A stretch of 58,931 nucleotides of DNA from Chryseobacterium sp. PMSZPI. GTDB lineage: Bacteria > Bacteroidota > Bacteroidia > Flavobacteriales > Weeksellaceae. Position numbers and translations under genes: made by a program. Shown here in pieces: positions 24,738-34,036 of the stretch. Below the pieces are notes generated by a model. It worked only from the letters and a program-made list of their open reading frames with translations, made no database searches and was not told where the DNA came from. The stretch covers positions 1 to 58,931 of the forward strand of contig NZ_PIZV01000025.1 in the NCBI RefSeq assembly GCF_002835665.1, in the 5' to 3' direction. Each line of letters opens with the position of its first letter. The first letter of the stretch is position 1.

Positions 24738-26423
24738 TTATTTTGAAAATGATTTCTCTGGAGTTAAATAACGGTGTGTAAAGTCTCCGAATGTTTCATC
24801 AGGAAGTTTTCCTTCTACATATATTTTGAAAAGCTCATCAAGGTTTTCCAGAATTTCGTCTTCCGTTAAGTTTTCTTTGTATTTAGCATTAAGGCGCATT
24901 CCCAGCCTGTCGCCACCGATATGAAGATTATATTTTCCATATGCTGTTCCTATCAGTCCGATTTCTGCATTAGGTGATCTTCCGCAACCATTGGGGCACC
25001 CTGTCATACGAATGGTAATATCATCATTCTGAAGTCCATATTTTTCGAGAATGGGTTCTATTTTTGTTACTAAATCAGGCAGGTAACGCTGAGCTTCTGC
25101 TAAAGCCAGAGAACAAGTATTTAAAGCAACACAAGCCACCGAATTTTTACGCATTGCTCCTGCATTTTCGGTATAATCAGCAATACCATATTCCGTAAGA
25201 AGTTTTTTAATTTCAGCTTTATCATTTTCTGTAATATCAGAAAGGATTAAGTTCTGGTTACAGGTAAACCTAAAATTTACTTTTCCGGTTTCTGCAATTT
25301 TCAACAGTCCTGTTTTTAAAGGGTATCCTTCTATATCGAGAATTCTTCCGTGTTCTACAAATACTGTATAAAACCATTTCCCTTCATGATTTTGTACCCA
25401 TCCGTAACGATCTTTTCTTTGGGTAAATATAAATTCACGGGCAGGCTCAAACTGAAAACCGGTTCTTTTTTCAACTTCTTTTCTGTACCCCTCAATACCC
25501 AGTTTATCAATGGTATATTTTAGTCTCGACAATTTTCTGTCACTTCTGTTTCCAAAGTCTCTCTGTACCGTAATAATCTCATAAACCGCTTTCAATACTT
25601 TTTCTTCCGAATCCACAAATCCTAAAAGTGAAGCCAAACGGGCATAAGTAGCTTCATTTCCGTGAGTAGCACCAAGTCCTCCCCCGGCAGCAATATTGTA
25701 CCCTACCAATTGATCGTTTTCAATGACAGCAATAAGAGCAATATCGTTGATAAAAACATCTACATCATTATTGGGTGGAACAGCAATTCCGATTTTTAGT
25801 TTTCTTGGCAGGTATCTATCCTGATACAAGGGATCTTCTTCGGCTTTTCTTTCAATCGCCAGCTCATCATCGATCCATAAATCATAGTAAGCTTTGGTTT
25901 TTGGTAAGCACATTTCGCTTATTTTTCCTGCTAATTCATAGACCTTCTGATGCAATGGGGATTCGGAAGGGTTAGATGTACAGGTAACATTTCTGTTGAC
26001 GTCCCCACACGCAGCAATTGAATCAAGGTGCTGCAGATTAAACTGCTGAATAGTTGGCTTAATATGTGATTTTAAAATCCCATGCAGTTGGATTGTCTGC
26101 CGGGTAGTCACTTTAATAACTCCGGTAGAATGTTTTCCTGCAATATCGTTAAGACCTATCCATTGATCTGCAGTTAGGAATCCTCCAGGCAGCCTTAGCC
26201 TGATCATAAAAGAATACAGCCATTCCAGTTTCTTGCCAATTCTTTCTTCACGTCTGTCTCTGTCGTCCTGTTGGTACATTCCGTGAAACTTGATGAGGTT
26301 CTGATCATCTTCTCTGATGGCTCCGGTAAAGTCATCTAAAAGGCTTTCCTTCAAAGTCCCTCTTAGTCCGTTACTTTCTGTTTTGATTCTTTCTACCGGG
26401 GAAAGATTATTTTTCTGAGTCAT
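24738..26423 (-). CDS. cysI: Sulfite reductase hemoprotein beta-component
   Basis: The 561-residue protein is the siroheme/4Fe-4S subunit of assimilatory sulfite reductase, which reduces sulfite to sulfide with six electrons. It shows the doubled nitrite/sulfite reductase fold: LRLPGGFLTADQWIGLNDIA, TTRQTIQLHGIL and NRNVTCTSNP in the first half. The cluster ligands are Cys 431, 437, 476 and 480 (CVALNTC and MTGCPNGCGRSPNAEIG). The length equals that of classic CysI. It follows cysJ after a 288-base-pair gap that contains a fold-back repeat. Its siroheme would come from CobA and the CysG-N fusion in the same cluster. Confidence 0.96.
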   Translation of the reverse strand: MTQKNNLSPVERIKTESNGLRGTLKESLLDDFTGAIREDDQNLIKFHGMYQQDDRDRREERIGKKLEWLYSFMIRLRLPGGFLTADQWIGLNDIAGKHSTGVIKVTTRQTIQLHGILKSHIKPTIQQFNLQHLDSIAACGDVNRNVTCTSNPSESPLHQKVYELAGKISEMCLPKTKAYYDLWIDDELAIERKAEEDPLYQDRYLPRKLKIGIAVPPNNDVDVFINDIALIAVIENDQLVGYNIAAGGGLGATHGNEATYARLASLLGFVDSEEKVLKAVYEIITVQRDFGNRSDRKLSRLKYTIDKLGIEGYRKEVEKRTGFQFEPAREFIFTQRKDRYGWVQNHEGKWFYTVFVEHGRILDIEGYPLKTGLLKIAETGKVNFRFTCNQNLILSDITENDKAEIKKLLTEYGIADYTENAGAMRKNSVACVALNTCSLALAEAQRYLPDLVTKIEPILEKYGLQNDDITIRMTGCPNGCGRSPNAEIGLIGTAYGKYNLHIGGDRLGMRLNAKYKENLTEDEILENLDELFKIYVEGKLPDETFGDFTHRYLTPEKSFSK

Positions 26424-26519
26424 GTTTTATTTTATGATTGTTGTGAATTCGGTCTGTGTAATTGTTGAACATAAAACTTTTAATCATTAAGAATTTTAAG
26501 TGATATGTTATTTATTTGC

Positions 26520-26582
26520 ACGCAGATTAAGGAGATTTCGCAGATGTTTATGAAAATCTGCTTGATTTGCGAAATCTGCGAG
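26520..26582. repeat. Fold-back 'atttcgcagat' intergenic repeat
   Basis: CGCAG and AGATTTCGCA on the left pair with TGCGAAATCT and CTGCG on the right, enclosing a smaller hairpin (CAGAT...ATCTG). A fragment of the same repeat (ATTTCGCAGATTTATTTT) lies at about 18902-18919. The element sits between cysJ and cysI inside the cluster, so it may lower or stabilise readthrough mRNA. Confidence 0.6.
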
Positions 26583-26632
26583 ATAAAAAATCAAAATTCT
26601 ACTCTTTATTTCACACAAAAATTCATTTATGA

Positions 26633-28345
26633 TTAATACACATCTTTATGATATCTCCCGTTAAGCTCCAAATCTTCGAGATAAACACGGGCTTCATCCG
26701 GGCTTTGTTTACCTTCATTCTGAATAATTTCCAGAAGGGTATTTTCAACATCTTTACTCATCGGATCTTTGGTTCCGCATACATATAAAGAAGCTCCGCT
26801 TTCCAGCCATTGATAGACTTCCTGAGCCTTTTGCTGTAGCTTATGTTGTACGTATACTTTTTCAGCTGTATCTCTTGAGAATGCCAAGTCTAAGTGAGTC
26901 AAAGTCCCTGTTTTAAGGAAGTCCTGTAACTCAGCCTGATAGAGGAAATCTGAAACAAAATTTCGATCTCCAAAAAACAACCAGTTTCTTCCTTCGGCAC
27001 CGAGAGCATCTCTTTCCCACAAAAAAGATCTGAAAGGTGCAATTCCTGTTCCCGGTCCAATCATAATCAGGTCCTTATCCGCATTGGGGAGATTAAAATG
27101 TCTGGCTTCCTGAATATAGAATTCCAGGTCTTCTCCTTCATTGAATCCTGCCAGAAAACCACTGCATAGCCCATCCTGCTTTTTATCATCGATAAAAAAT
27201 TCAGATCTGGCCACGGTAATATGGATTTCAGTATCTCCATGGGCTTCGGGAGAGGAAGAAATTGAATATAGACGAGGTGACTGCCCTGTCAAAATAAAAA
27301 TTACCTGTTCAAACTCTTCAGCATTTTTCACAGGGTAAATACGCAGAAGATCAAGAAGCCCTAAACGAACCTCCGGGATACTGTGGCCTGTAATTTCTGC
27401 ATAATGAGCAACTGTTGTTTTAAGCAGATAGCTTATATTAAGATGTTTAAGTAACAACTCTTCTACGCTTGCTGTAACTTTTGTTGTCTCAATCTGTTTT
27501 TTAGGATTAATTCCCGTTAAACTGATGATTTCATCTACAACAGATTTTGAATTAAAGGCAACAACCCCTAATGCAGCTCCCGGACTGTATATAATAGGTT
27601 CTTCTGTTTCTATTTCTATATGGTAAGTCTCTTTTTCTGAGCTGATATCATTGAGGTTAATGATGGAAGAGATTTTTCCCTGATACTTTTTTCTTCCTGT
27701 AGAAACTTTAGGTGTTGAAATACTTTTGCTGCTGCTTTCTGCTGTTTTGTTTACCACATCCAGAATATGCCCGGCCCAGTTTTCTGCATCCTGTTCATAA
27801 TCTACATCACACTTTTTCAATGGGATTATACGCTGCGCTCCCATTACTTCGAGACGGGAATCCACATCTTCTCCGGTTTTGCAAAACAGTGGATAACTAC
27901 TGTCTCCTAGTGCAAGGACTCCAAATTTCAGTGCATTAAGATTCAGGTCATTTTCATGAATATGATCATAAAACTTTTTCACAAGAATCGGAGGCTCTCC
28001 TTCTCCCTGCGTACTGATAATAATAAAAAAGAAGTCTTCTTTAACGAGATCTTTAGGTTTATACTGAGATAAATCTGCCAGCTTTACCTGAGTTCCTTTT
28101 TTCTTAATCATTCCGGCCAGCTCTACCGCCAACTTTTTACTATTTCCGGTTTCGGTTCCATAAGCAAGGGTAATTTTTTTTGCAGAAACTGAATAAACAG
28201 GAACAGATTGTAATATTGAGGGTTCTGCTACACTCGTTGATAACCCTGCAAGTCCGGCAAGGAAACCACTGGCCCAGACAGCTTCATCTCTTGAGAAGCT
28301 ACTGGATATTTCTTTAAGTACATTTAATTTATTTTCAGACAGCAT
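26633..28345 (-). CDS. cysJ: Sulfite reductase flavoprotein alpha-component
   Basis: The 570-residue protein (start at ATG 28345, not the TTG two codons earlier) has an N-terminal helical segment and a flavodoxin domain (about 55-200; LAYGTETGNSKKLAVELAGM, STQGEGEPP, ALGDSSYPLFC). The FAD-binding and connecting domain (about 215-430) carries PRLYSISSSPEAH, and the C-terminal NADPH-binding ferredoxin-reductase domain carries IGPGTGIAPFRSFLWER and YVCGTKDPMSKDV, ending with the usual Tyr. It passes electrons from NADPH through FAD and FMN to CysI. It overlaps the stop of cobA by 11 bases. Confidence 0.95.
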   Translation of the reverse strand: MLSENKLNVLKEISSSFSRDEAVWASGFLAGLAGLSTSVAEPSILQSVPVYSVSAKKITLAYGTETGNSKKLAVELAGMIKKKGTQVKLADLSQYKPKDLVKEDFFFIIISTQGEGEPPILVKKFYDHIHENDLNLNALKFGVLALGDSSYPLFCKTGEDVDSRLEVMGAQRIIPLKKCDVDYEQDAENWAGHILDVVNKTAESSSKSISTPKVSTGRKKYQGKISSIINLNDISSEKETYHIEIETEEPIIYSPGAALGVVAFNSKSVVDEIISLTGINPKKQIETTKVTASVEELLLKHLNISYLLKTTVAHYAEITGHSIPEVRLGLLDLLRIYPVKNAEEFEQVIFILTGQSPRLYSISSSPEAHGDTEIHITVARSEFFIDDKKQDGLCSGFLAGFNEGEDLEFYIQEARHFNLPNADKDLIMIGPGTGIAPFRSFLWERDALGAEGRNWLFFGDRNFVSDFLYQAELQDFLKTGTLTHLDLAFSRDTAEKVYVQHKLQQKAQEVYQWLESGASLYVCGTKDPMSKDVENTLLEIIQNEGKQSPDEARVYLEDLELNGRYHKDVY

Positions 28346-29180
28346 ATTCAAATAAATTAGGGGTTTTAGGTAAAATACTTCCGTTGGTCACCGATTTAAA
28401 ATACAAGCCTTCTTCTTGATCTGTCGGCAACCAGGAAAATTCTTCATGCAAATTGACTACCTTACCAACAACAACCAGAGAAGGAGATACAAATGTTTTA
28501 TTTCCTAAATTCTTATGAAAATCTTCTAAGAATGAAGTATAGACCTTTTGGTAAGGTGTTGTAGCCTGTTCAATAACAGCTATTTTCTTACCTTCCATGA
28601 TTCCAAATTCCAGAAATTTTTCTACTAAAGCATTCAGGTTTCCTTTGGACATGTAAAAAACAAGGGTATCATCTGTGTTCCCTAATTCTTTCCAATAAGT
28701 ATCGCTAAGAATTTCACTTTTGTAATACGTTAGAAAACGTACTGATGTTGCATAATCTCTTGCCGTCAAAGGGATTCCTGCATAGGCTGCGGCTCCCAAA
28801 GCAGCTGTAATTCCGGGAATAATTTCATATGAAATATTATGTTGCTTCAGAATCCTTAATTCATCAAGGACATTGGAAAAAATGGAAACATCTCCTCCTT
28901 TCAATCTCACTACCGATTTTCCCTGTTCTGCATATTCTACCATTAGAGTGTTGATTAAAGATTGTGGTGTAGAAGCGTTTTTACTGCACTCTTTACCTAC
29001 ATATATCACTTCTGTTTTTTTATGAACATAGTGATCTATAATGCCAGGACTTACCAACCTGTCACACAAAATAACATCAGCGGAAGCAATGGCTTTTACA
29101 GCCTTCACTGTGATCAAATCAGGGTCACCAGGCCCTGCACCCACCAGGAAAACCTGTGGTGTATAAGTATGTATATTCAT
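28335..29180 (-). CDS. cobA: Uroporphyrinogen-III C-methyltransferase
   Basis: The 281-residue protein is a SAM-dependent tetrapyrrole methylase. It has the signature VFLVGAGPGDPDLITVKAVK, ADVILCDRLVSPGI, VVRLKGGDVSIFSNVLDELR, the loop IIPGITAALGAAAYAGIPLT and SPSLVVVGKVV. It makes precorrin-2, which the siroheme-synthase half of the TSUP fusion should oxidise and charge with iron for CysI. About 30 residues extend beyond the methylase core (TDQEEGLYFKSVTNG), unlike the shortest family members. It overlaps cysJ by 11 bases. No cobalamin genes accompany it, so siroheme is the likely product. Confidence 0.94.
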   Translation of the reverse strand: MNIHTYTPQVFLVGAGPGDPDLITVKAVKAIASADVILCDRLVSPGIIDHYVHKKTEVIYVGKECSKNASTPQSLINTLMVEYAEQGKSVVRLKGGDVSIFSNVLDELRILKQHNISYEIIPGITAALGAAAYAGIPLTARDYATSVRFLTYYKSEILSDTYWKELGNTDDTLVFYMSKGNLNALVEKFLEFGIMEGKKIAVIEQATTPYQKVYTSFLEDFHKNLGNKTFVSPSLVVVGKVVNLHEEFSWLPTDQEEGLYFKSVTNGSILPKTPNLFEYAV

Positions 29181-29285
29181 ATGGAGATTTTTATTGTTTT
29201 TTAAAGGCCATATGGAATCGCGTCATTTTCATTGGGCTTTTTGTGTGTAAATCATGGCGATTTCATGATATGTTATTAAATTAGG

Positions 29286-30197
29286 TTAGAAAAGGCCTTC
29301 GACAGACAGGTATCTTTCGCCTGTATCGTAGTTGATAGTCAATATTTTAGAGCCGGGAGGAATTTCCGGAAGTTTCTGAGCTACTGCAGCAAGAGCGGCT
29401 CCTGTAGAAATCCCTACAAACAGGCCTTCTTTTTTAGCTGCATTCTGAGTATAAGTGAAAGCATCTTCTTTTCCAATTTTAATGATTCCATCCAGAATAT
29501 CAGTATCCAATATAGAAGGAATAAATCCTGCTCCCAAGCCCTGTAAAGGATGTGGCGCCGGTGCTCCTCCGCTCAATACGGGAGATAATTCCGGTTCTAC
29601 AGCAATTACTTTAATGTTGGGAAGTTTTTCTTTCAAAACTTTTGCGATTCCGGTGATATGTCCACCTGTTCCAACTCCTGTGATAAGATAATCTAATCCT
29701 TCAGGAAAGTCTTTTAAAATTTCCTGAGCAGTAGTTTCAGTGTGAGCCTTAACATTGGCAGGATTATCAAACTGTCTCGGAATCCATGAATTGGGTGTCT
29801 CTTTTGCCAGTTCTTCTGCTTTTTCAATGGCTCCTTTCATTCCTTTTTCTCTGGGTGTCAACACAAATTCTGCTCCGTATGATTCCATAATTTTACGGCG
29901 TTCCAAACTCATACTTTCCGGCATCACCAGAATCAGTTTATAATTTTTTACGGCAGCAACTAATGCCAGTCCTATTCCTGTATTTCCACTGGTAGGTTCT
30001 ATAATGACACTATCTTTATTTAACAAGCCTTTTGCTTCAGCATCTTCTATCATTGATAGGGCTATCCTGTCCTTAATGCTTCCTCCCGGATTGTTTTTTT
30101 CCAGTTTAATCCAAACTTCATGATCGGCTCCGAAAAGTTTGTTGATTCTGACTACCGGCGTATTGCCAATGGCTTCTAATGTGTTTTGGAACTTCAT
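29286..30197 (-). CDS. cysK: O-acetylserine sulfhydrylase (cysteine synthase A)
   Basis: The 303-residue protein is a fold-type II PLP enzyme. Lys 42 in [12 protein letters not shown] binds PLP; the substrate loop is [10 protein letters not shown], the phosphate loop is [10 protein letters not shown] and the C-terminal Ser is in [10 protein letters not shown]. It joins sulfide from sulfite reductase with O-acetylserine to give cysteine. CysK is preferred over CysM because of length and the loop wording, though the two are hard to separate. It follows the serine acetyltransferase gene by 24 bases; the pair often forms the cysteine synthase complex, and the acetyltransferase here ends with Phe-Val-Ile, close to the Ile C-terminus needed to dock. 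Confidence 0.93.
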   Translation of the reverse strand: MKFQNTLEAIGNTPVVRINKLFGADHEVWIKLEKNNPGGSIKDRIALSMIEDAEAKGLLNKDSVIIEPTSGNTGIGLALVAAVKNYKLILVMPESMSLERRKIMESYGAEFVLTPREKGMKGAIEKAEELAKETPNSWIPRQFDNPANVKAHTETTAQEILKDFPEGLDYLITGVGTGGHITGIAKVLKEKLPNIKVIAVEPELSPVLSGGAPAPHPLQGLGAGFIPSILDTDILDGIIKIGKEDAFTYTQNAAKKEGLFVGISTGAALAAVAQKLPEIPPGSKILTINYDTGERYLSVEGLF

Positions 30198-30221
30198 ATC
30201 TATTCAATTTATGTTGTTTTT

Positions 30222-31055
30222 TTATATTACAAATGTTAAAGATTCAGGAAGAGGTCCGTTATCTTTTATTTTTATTTCACTTTTATTGTAGACCAAAGAA
30301 TTAGCGGGTACATTTTGGGTGATCCACACATTTCCTCCAATAATACTGTCCTTACCTACCGTAGTATTACCTCCCAAAATGGTAGCCCCTGAGTAAATGA
30401 TGACATTATCTTCAATATTGGGATGTCTTTTTTTATTGGCAAAATCCTTGGAAACATTCAGTGCTCCCAATGTAACTCCCTGATAAATTTTAACATGATC
30501 TCCGATTATTGTTGTTTCTCCGATTACGATTCCTGTTCCGTGATCTATGAAAAAGTGTTTTCCTATCTCTGCTCCCGGATGAATATCTATCCCTGTTTTA
30601 CTATGGGCATATTCAGAAATAATACGTGGTAGTGTTTTGATTCCCTGCCCCCAAAGCTGGTGAGAAATCCGGTATACATAGGTCGCAAAAAAACCGGGAT
30701 AAGAAAGCAATATTTCTTCCAGGGATTCTGTCGCAGGATCAAATTCCAGAATAGACTCGGCATCTAAGATGAGCGTATTGTAAATGTTTGGCAAAGCATC
30801 AAAAAAAGTCTCTATTTGCTCTCTAGCAAAATTTTCATCATCATTGAGTACATTTAAAATAAGATCAAAAAGAACTTTATCTAATTTTTCGAAATCATTC
30901 TGCAACTGCTCTTCAGTATCAACACGTTGTGGAAGAAATAGAGCATTGTACAACCCTATTACAAAAGCTTCCAACTTGTTTTTTTCAAAAAAACCATGAG
31001 AATTCACCTTCTTATTTTGAAGGATATTTCCTATAAAATCTACTGAAACAGACAT
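30222..31055 (-). CDS. cysE: Serine O-acetyltransferase
   Basis: The 277-residue protein has an N-terminal helical domain (about 1-130) and a left-handed beta-helix of hexapeptide repeats (about 160-265; IDIHPGAEIGKHFFIDHGTG, IVIGETTIIGDHVKIYQGVT, NVIIYSGATILGGNTTVGKD). The His and Asp of FIDHGTG belong to the catalytic site. It makes O-acetylserine from serine and acetyl-CoA. It is longer at the N-terminus than EpsC-type enzymes. It ends in Ile, as in acetyltransferases that insert their tail into CysK. The stop lies two bases before the cysN end region and the gene follows cysN directly, so they are one transcript. Confidence 0.93.
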   Translation of the reverse strand: MSVSVDFIGNILQNKKVNSHGFFEKNKLEAFVIGLYNALFLPQRVDTEEQLQNDFEKLDKVLFDLILNVLNDDENFAREQIETFFDALPNIYNTLILDAESILEFDPATESLEEILLSYPGFFATYVYRISHQLWGQGIKTLPRIISEYAHSKTGIDIHPGAEIGKHFFIDHGTGIVIGETTIIGDHVKIYQGVTLGALNVSKDFANKKRHPNIEDNVIIYSGATILGGNTTVGKDSIIGGNVWITQNVPANSLVYNKSEIKIKDNGPLPESLTFVI

Positions 31056-31057
31056 TT

Positions 31058-32296
31058 CTATTGAATTATAATGGCTGCAACAGTTGCATTGGATGTTTCA
31101 TCCACCAAAATTGCAGATCCTGTTGTTTTATTGCTGATAAAATTATCAAACACCAAAGGCTGTGCTGTCCTGATTCTGACTTTTGCAATTTCATTAAGCT
31201 TCACTTCTCCCTGGGTATCTTCTTGCTCCAGGGTATTGACATCAATCTTATAATCGATTTCTTTGACCACTGCTTTCAATAATCTGCTATGATGCTGTAT
31301 CAAATATTTATTCCCCGGCTGAAGCGCCTTCTCATCCACCCAACATAATAATCCTTCCCATTCTTTTTCCACTTGAGGAAGTGCCTCAGGAGTTGTAAAG
31401 AAATCTCCTCTGCTGATATCAATATCATTTTCTACCCTTATAATTACAGGTTGCCCGTCAAAAGCATTTTCCACTTCTTTTCCATCGATTTCAATGGAAG
31501 AAATTTTTGTAGTGATTCCTGCGGGAAGTATATGGACTTGATCTCCTTTCTGAAAGCTTCCGCTTAAAACCTGTCCCGCATATCCTCTATAATCATGCAG
31601 TTCCTCGGTTTGCGGACGAATAACATACTGAACCTGAAAGCGGTTTCCTTTATTCTGTTCCTGATCGATATTCACTTCTTCCAGATATTCAAGAAGAGGT
31701 CTTCCCTCATACCAATCTGTATTGGAAGACAGTGAGACAATATTATCCCCGTTAAATGCTGAGATTGGGAAATAAGTAACATCCTTCAGACCAAGGCTTT
31801 TAGCAATATGGGAGTACTCTGCTTTAATGTTTTCAAAAATATCTTTTGAATAATCCACCATATCCATCTTATTAATGGCTACCACCACCTTTTTCAATTG
31901 TAAAAGTGATGCGATGATTGAGTGTCTTCTTGTCTGTTCAATGACTCCTTTTCTGGCATCAATCAAAATGACCATCAAGTCAGAGTTAGAAGCTCCGGTA
32001 ACCATGTTACGGGTGTACTGGACATGCCCCGGAGCATCTGCAATAATAAATTTTCTTTTGGCTGTAGAGAAATATCTGTACGCAACATCAATCGTAATCC
32101 CCTGCTCTCTTTCCGCTCTTAATCCGTCTGTTAGAAGAGCAAGGTCTACTCCGTCCTCATTTTTGTTTTTAGAATGTTTTTCAAGGACTTCCAGCTGATC
32201 CTGTAAAATACTTTTGCTATCGTAAAGCAGTCTTCCGATAAGGGTACTTTTACCGTCATCCACACTTCCTGCTGTTATAAATCTTAATATATCCAC
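31058..32296 (-). CDS. cysN: Sulfate adenylyltransferase subunit 1 (GTPase)
   Basis: The 412-residue protein is an EF-Tu-like GTPase: P-loop GSVDDGKSTLIGRLL, switch region RAEREQGITIDVAYRYF, G3 DAPGHVQYTRNM, G4 NKMD, then two beta-barrel domains. It stimulates APS synthesis by CysD through GTP hydrolysis. The chain ends without a CysC (APS kinase) domain, unlike the NodQ type. It starts with GTG at 32296; no in-frame ATG lies just upstream. The 86-base gap to cysD carries a fold-back hairpin, an unusual spacing inside a tight operon. Confidence 0.95.
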   Translation of the reverse strand: MDILRFITAGSVDDGKSTLIGRLLYDSKSILQDQLEVLEKHSKNKNEDGVDLALLTDGLRAEREQGITIDVAYRYFSTAKRKFIIADAPGHVQYTRNMVTGASNSDLMVILIDARKGVIEQTRRHSIIASLLQLKKVVVAINKMDMVDYSKDIFENIKAEYSHIAKSLGLKDVTYFPISAFNGDNIVSLSSNTDWYEGRPLLEYLEEVNIDQEQNKGNRFQVQYVIRPQTEELHDYRGYAGQVLSGSFQKGDQVHILPAGITTKISSIEIDGKEVENAFDGQPVIIRVENDIDISRGDFFTTPEALPQVEKEWEGLLCWVDEKALQPGNKYLIQHHSRLLKAVVKEIDYKIDVNTLEQEDTQGEVKLNEIAKVRIRTAQPLVFDNFISNKTTGSAILVDETSNATVAAIIIQ

Positions 32297-32324
32297 GTTC
32301 TTTAGTTATAAATTATCAATAATG

Positions 32325-32370
32325 AATAATTGTCGATGACAATACTTTATGTCATCATTGATCAATTATT
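32325..32370. repeat. Fold-back hairpin between cysD and cysN
   Basis: Two stacked stems, AATAATTG/CAATTATT (32325-32332 with 32363-32370) and GATGACA/TGTCATC (32335-32341 with 32350-32356), form a long imperfect hairpin in the only sizeable gap of the upper operon. A sequence with similar right half (CATCAATCAATTATC) lies at 44141-44155 in front of thiL. It could be a mobile palindrome or an mRNA processing site that uncouples cysD and cysN levels. Confidence 0.55.
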
Positions 32371-32382
32371 TTTTATCATTTA

Positions 32383-33291
32383 TTAAAAATAGCCCCCTTT
32401 TTTACGGTCTTCCATCGCAGCTTCGGTAACCCTGTCATCAATTCTGGTCTCTCCTCTTTCTGAGATTCTGGTGGCCAGGATTTCTTCTATAACCCGATCT
32501 ACTGTAGCTGCTTCAGATTCTACCGCTGCGGTACAGGTCATATCTCCCACAGTTCGGTAGCGTATTTTTTTGGTAATTATAGTATCGTTTTCTTCTAACG
32601 AAGCAAATTCCGAATTGGCAATCCATTGCCCGTTAAGGTCTACTACTTCTCTTTCATGCGAAAAATAAATAGAAGGAAGATCTATATTTTCTTTTCGGAT
32701 ATAATTCCAGACATCCAATTCCGTCCAGTTGCTGATCGGAAAAACCCTTACGTTTTCACCTTTATGAATTCTTCCGTTGAAAATATTCCATAGCTCAGGA
32801 CGCTGAAGTTTAGGATCCCATTGTCCAAACTCATCCCTTACTGAAAAAATTCTTTCTTTAGCTCTGGCTTTCTCTTCATCTCTACGCGCTCCACCAATGC
32901 ACGCGTCAAATTCAAACTCTTCAATAGTATCAAGCAAAGTAAACGTCTGCAGCCAGTTACGACTCGGAAAACGACCTTTAGGCTCAGTCAATTTTCTTTC
33001 CTTTATTGTATCTTCCACCTTACGAACCACCAGATCTACTCCTTTTTGTGCTACAAGCTGATCTCTGAAATCCAACACTTCAGGGAAGTTGTGTCCTGTA
33101 TCCACATGAACAAAAGTGAAAGGTATTTTACCGTAAGGAAATGCTTTTGAAGCCAGGTGAGCCAGAACAATACTATCTTTTCCTCCACTGAATAAGAGAG
33201 CAGGACGTTCAAACTGTCCTGCAGTTTCTCTTAAAATGTAAATAGATTCAGATTCTAATTGGTCTAAGTAATTGATATGATATAGTGACAT
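32383..33291 (-). CDS. cysD: Sulfate adenylyltransferase subunit 2
   Basis: The 302-residue protein is the catalytic half of ATP sulfurylase, an adenine-nucleotide alpha-hydrolase. It shows the PP-loop SGGKDSIVLAHLA, DTGHNFPEVLDFRD, IGGARRDEEKARAKERIFSV, FPISNWTELDVW and the end RKKGGYF. It activates sulfate with ATP to adenosine 5'-phosphosulfate (APS). Length and C-terminus are typical of CysD. It starts nine bases after cysH, so the first two genes are translated together. Confidence 0.96.
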   Translation of the reverse strand: MSLYHINYLDQLESESIYILRETAGQFERPALLFSGGKDSIVLAHLASKAFPYGKIPFTFVHVDTGHNFPEVLDFRDQLVAQKGVDLVVRKVEDTIKERKLTEPKGRFPSRNWLQTFTLLDTIEEFEFDACIGGARRDEEKARAKERIFSVRDEFGQWDPKLQRPELWNIFNGRIHKGENVRVFPISNWTELDVWNYIRKENIDLPSIYFSHEREVVDLNGQWIANSEFASLEENDTIITKKIRYRTVGDMTCTAAVESEAATVDRVIEEILATRISERGETRIDDRVTEAAMEDRKKGGYF

Positions 33292-33300
33292 AGTATATTT

Positions 33301-34014
33301 TTATTGATGAATATGTAAACCGCATTCTTTCTTATCAGCATCCTCCCACCACCAGCGGCCGGCTCTAAAGTCTTCTCCTTCTTTGATCGCTCTCGTACAT
33401 GGTGCACAGCCGATACTTACAAATCCTTTTTTATGCAGATAATTATAAGGCAGATGGTGAGCCTGGACATAGTCTTCTACCTGTTTCGTCGTCCAATCCA
33501 AAAGCGGATGAAATTTGATAATCTGATGATCTGCATCCCATTCCAGCTGAGGCATTTGTTTTCTTCCTGTAGAATGTTCAGACCTTAGACCTGTGATCCA
33601 TACTTTGTATTCTTTAAGTGCTTGTTTCAAAGGCTGAACTTTACGGATATTGCAGCAGGCTTTTCTTTGATCTACCGACTGATAGAATGAATCCGGTCCA
33701 TGTTCTGAAACAAATTCCTGCAACACGTCCTGGTTCGGATAATAAGCTTTGATCTTTTTTTTAAAAAAAGCTTTTGAAGCAGCCCATGTTTCATAGGTTT
33801 GTTCAAAAAGCCTTCCTGTATCCAATGTGAAAATGTCAATATCAAGGTTTTTTATCAAATGAGTCACTACCTGATCTTCATAACTAAAGCTGGTAGAAAA
33901 GATCACTTTCCCAGGAAACAATTCTGACAGTTTTTCCAAAAAATCTACCTTAAACTCTTCTCCCGAAGCCTCTTCCAGTAATTTATTGAATTCTATTTCA
34001 AGATTATTTTCCAT
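33301..34014 (-). CDS. cysH: Adenylyl-sulfate (APS) reductase, CysH family
   Basis: I start at the ATG 34014; a TTG at 34020 would add two residues. The 237-residue protein has the PP-loop-like STSFSYEDQVVTHL and DTGRLFEQTYETW, the substrate Arg in ITGLRSEHSTGRK, and the catalytic Cys 231 in ECGLHIH at the end. Cys 120-121 (ACCNIRK) and Cys 203/206 (GCAPCTR) are the [4Fe-4S] ligands that mark APS-using reductases; PAPS reductases lack them. It reduces APS to sulfite using thioredoxin. It is the first gene of the sulfur operon. Confidence 0.93.
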   Translation of the reverse strand: MENNLEIEFNKLLEEASGEEFKVDFLEKLSELFPGKVIFSTSFSYEDQVVTHLIKNLDIDIFTLDTGRLFEQTYETWAASKAFFKKKIKAYYPNQDVLQEFVSEHGPDSFYQSVDQRKACCNIRKVQPLKQALKEYKVWITGLRSEHSTGRKQMPQLEWDADHQIIKFHPLLDWTTKQVEDYVQAHHLPYNYLHKKGFVSIGCAPCTRAIKEGEDFRAGRWWWEDADKKECGLHIHQ

Positions 34015-34036
34015 TTGCAATTGAGTTTAACTGTTG

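Noticed and set aside
26407..26487. A 26-codon ORF overlapping the cysI start codon
   Set aside because: Its sequence is rich in Asn, His and Lys with no Cys, it lacks conservation cues, and AT-rich DNA gives such ORFs by chance.
31058..32296. cysN seemed truncated compared with CysN-CysC fusions
   Set aside because: At 412 residues all GTPase and barrel domains are present; stand-alone CysN of this length is normal, and the APS-type reductase needs no kinase.
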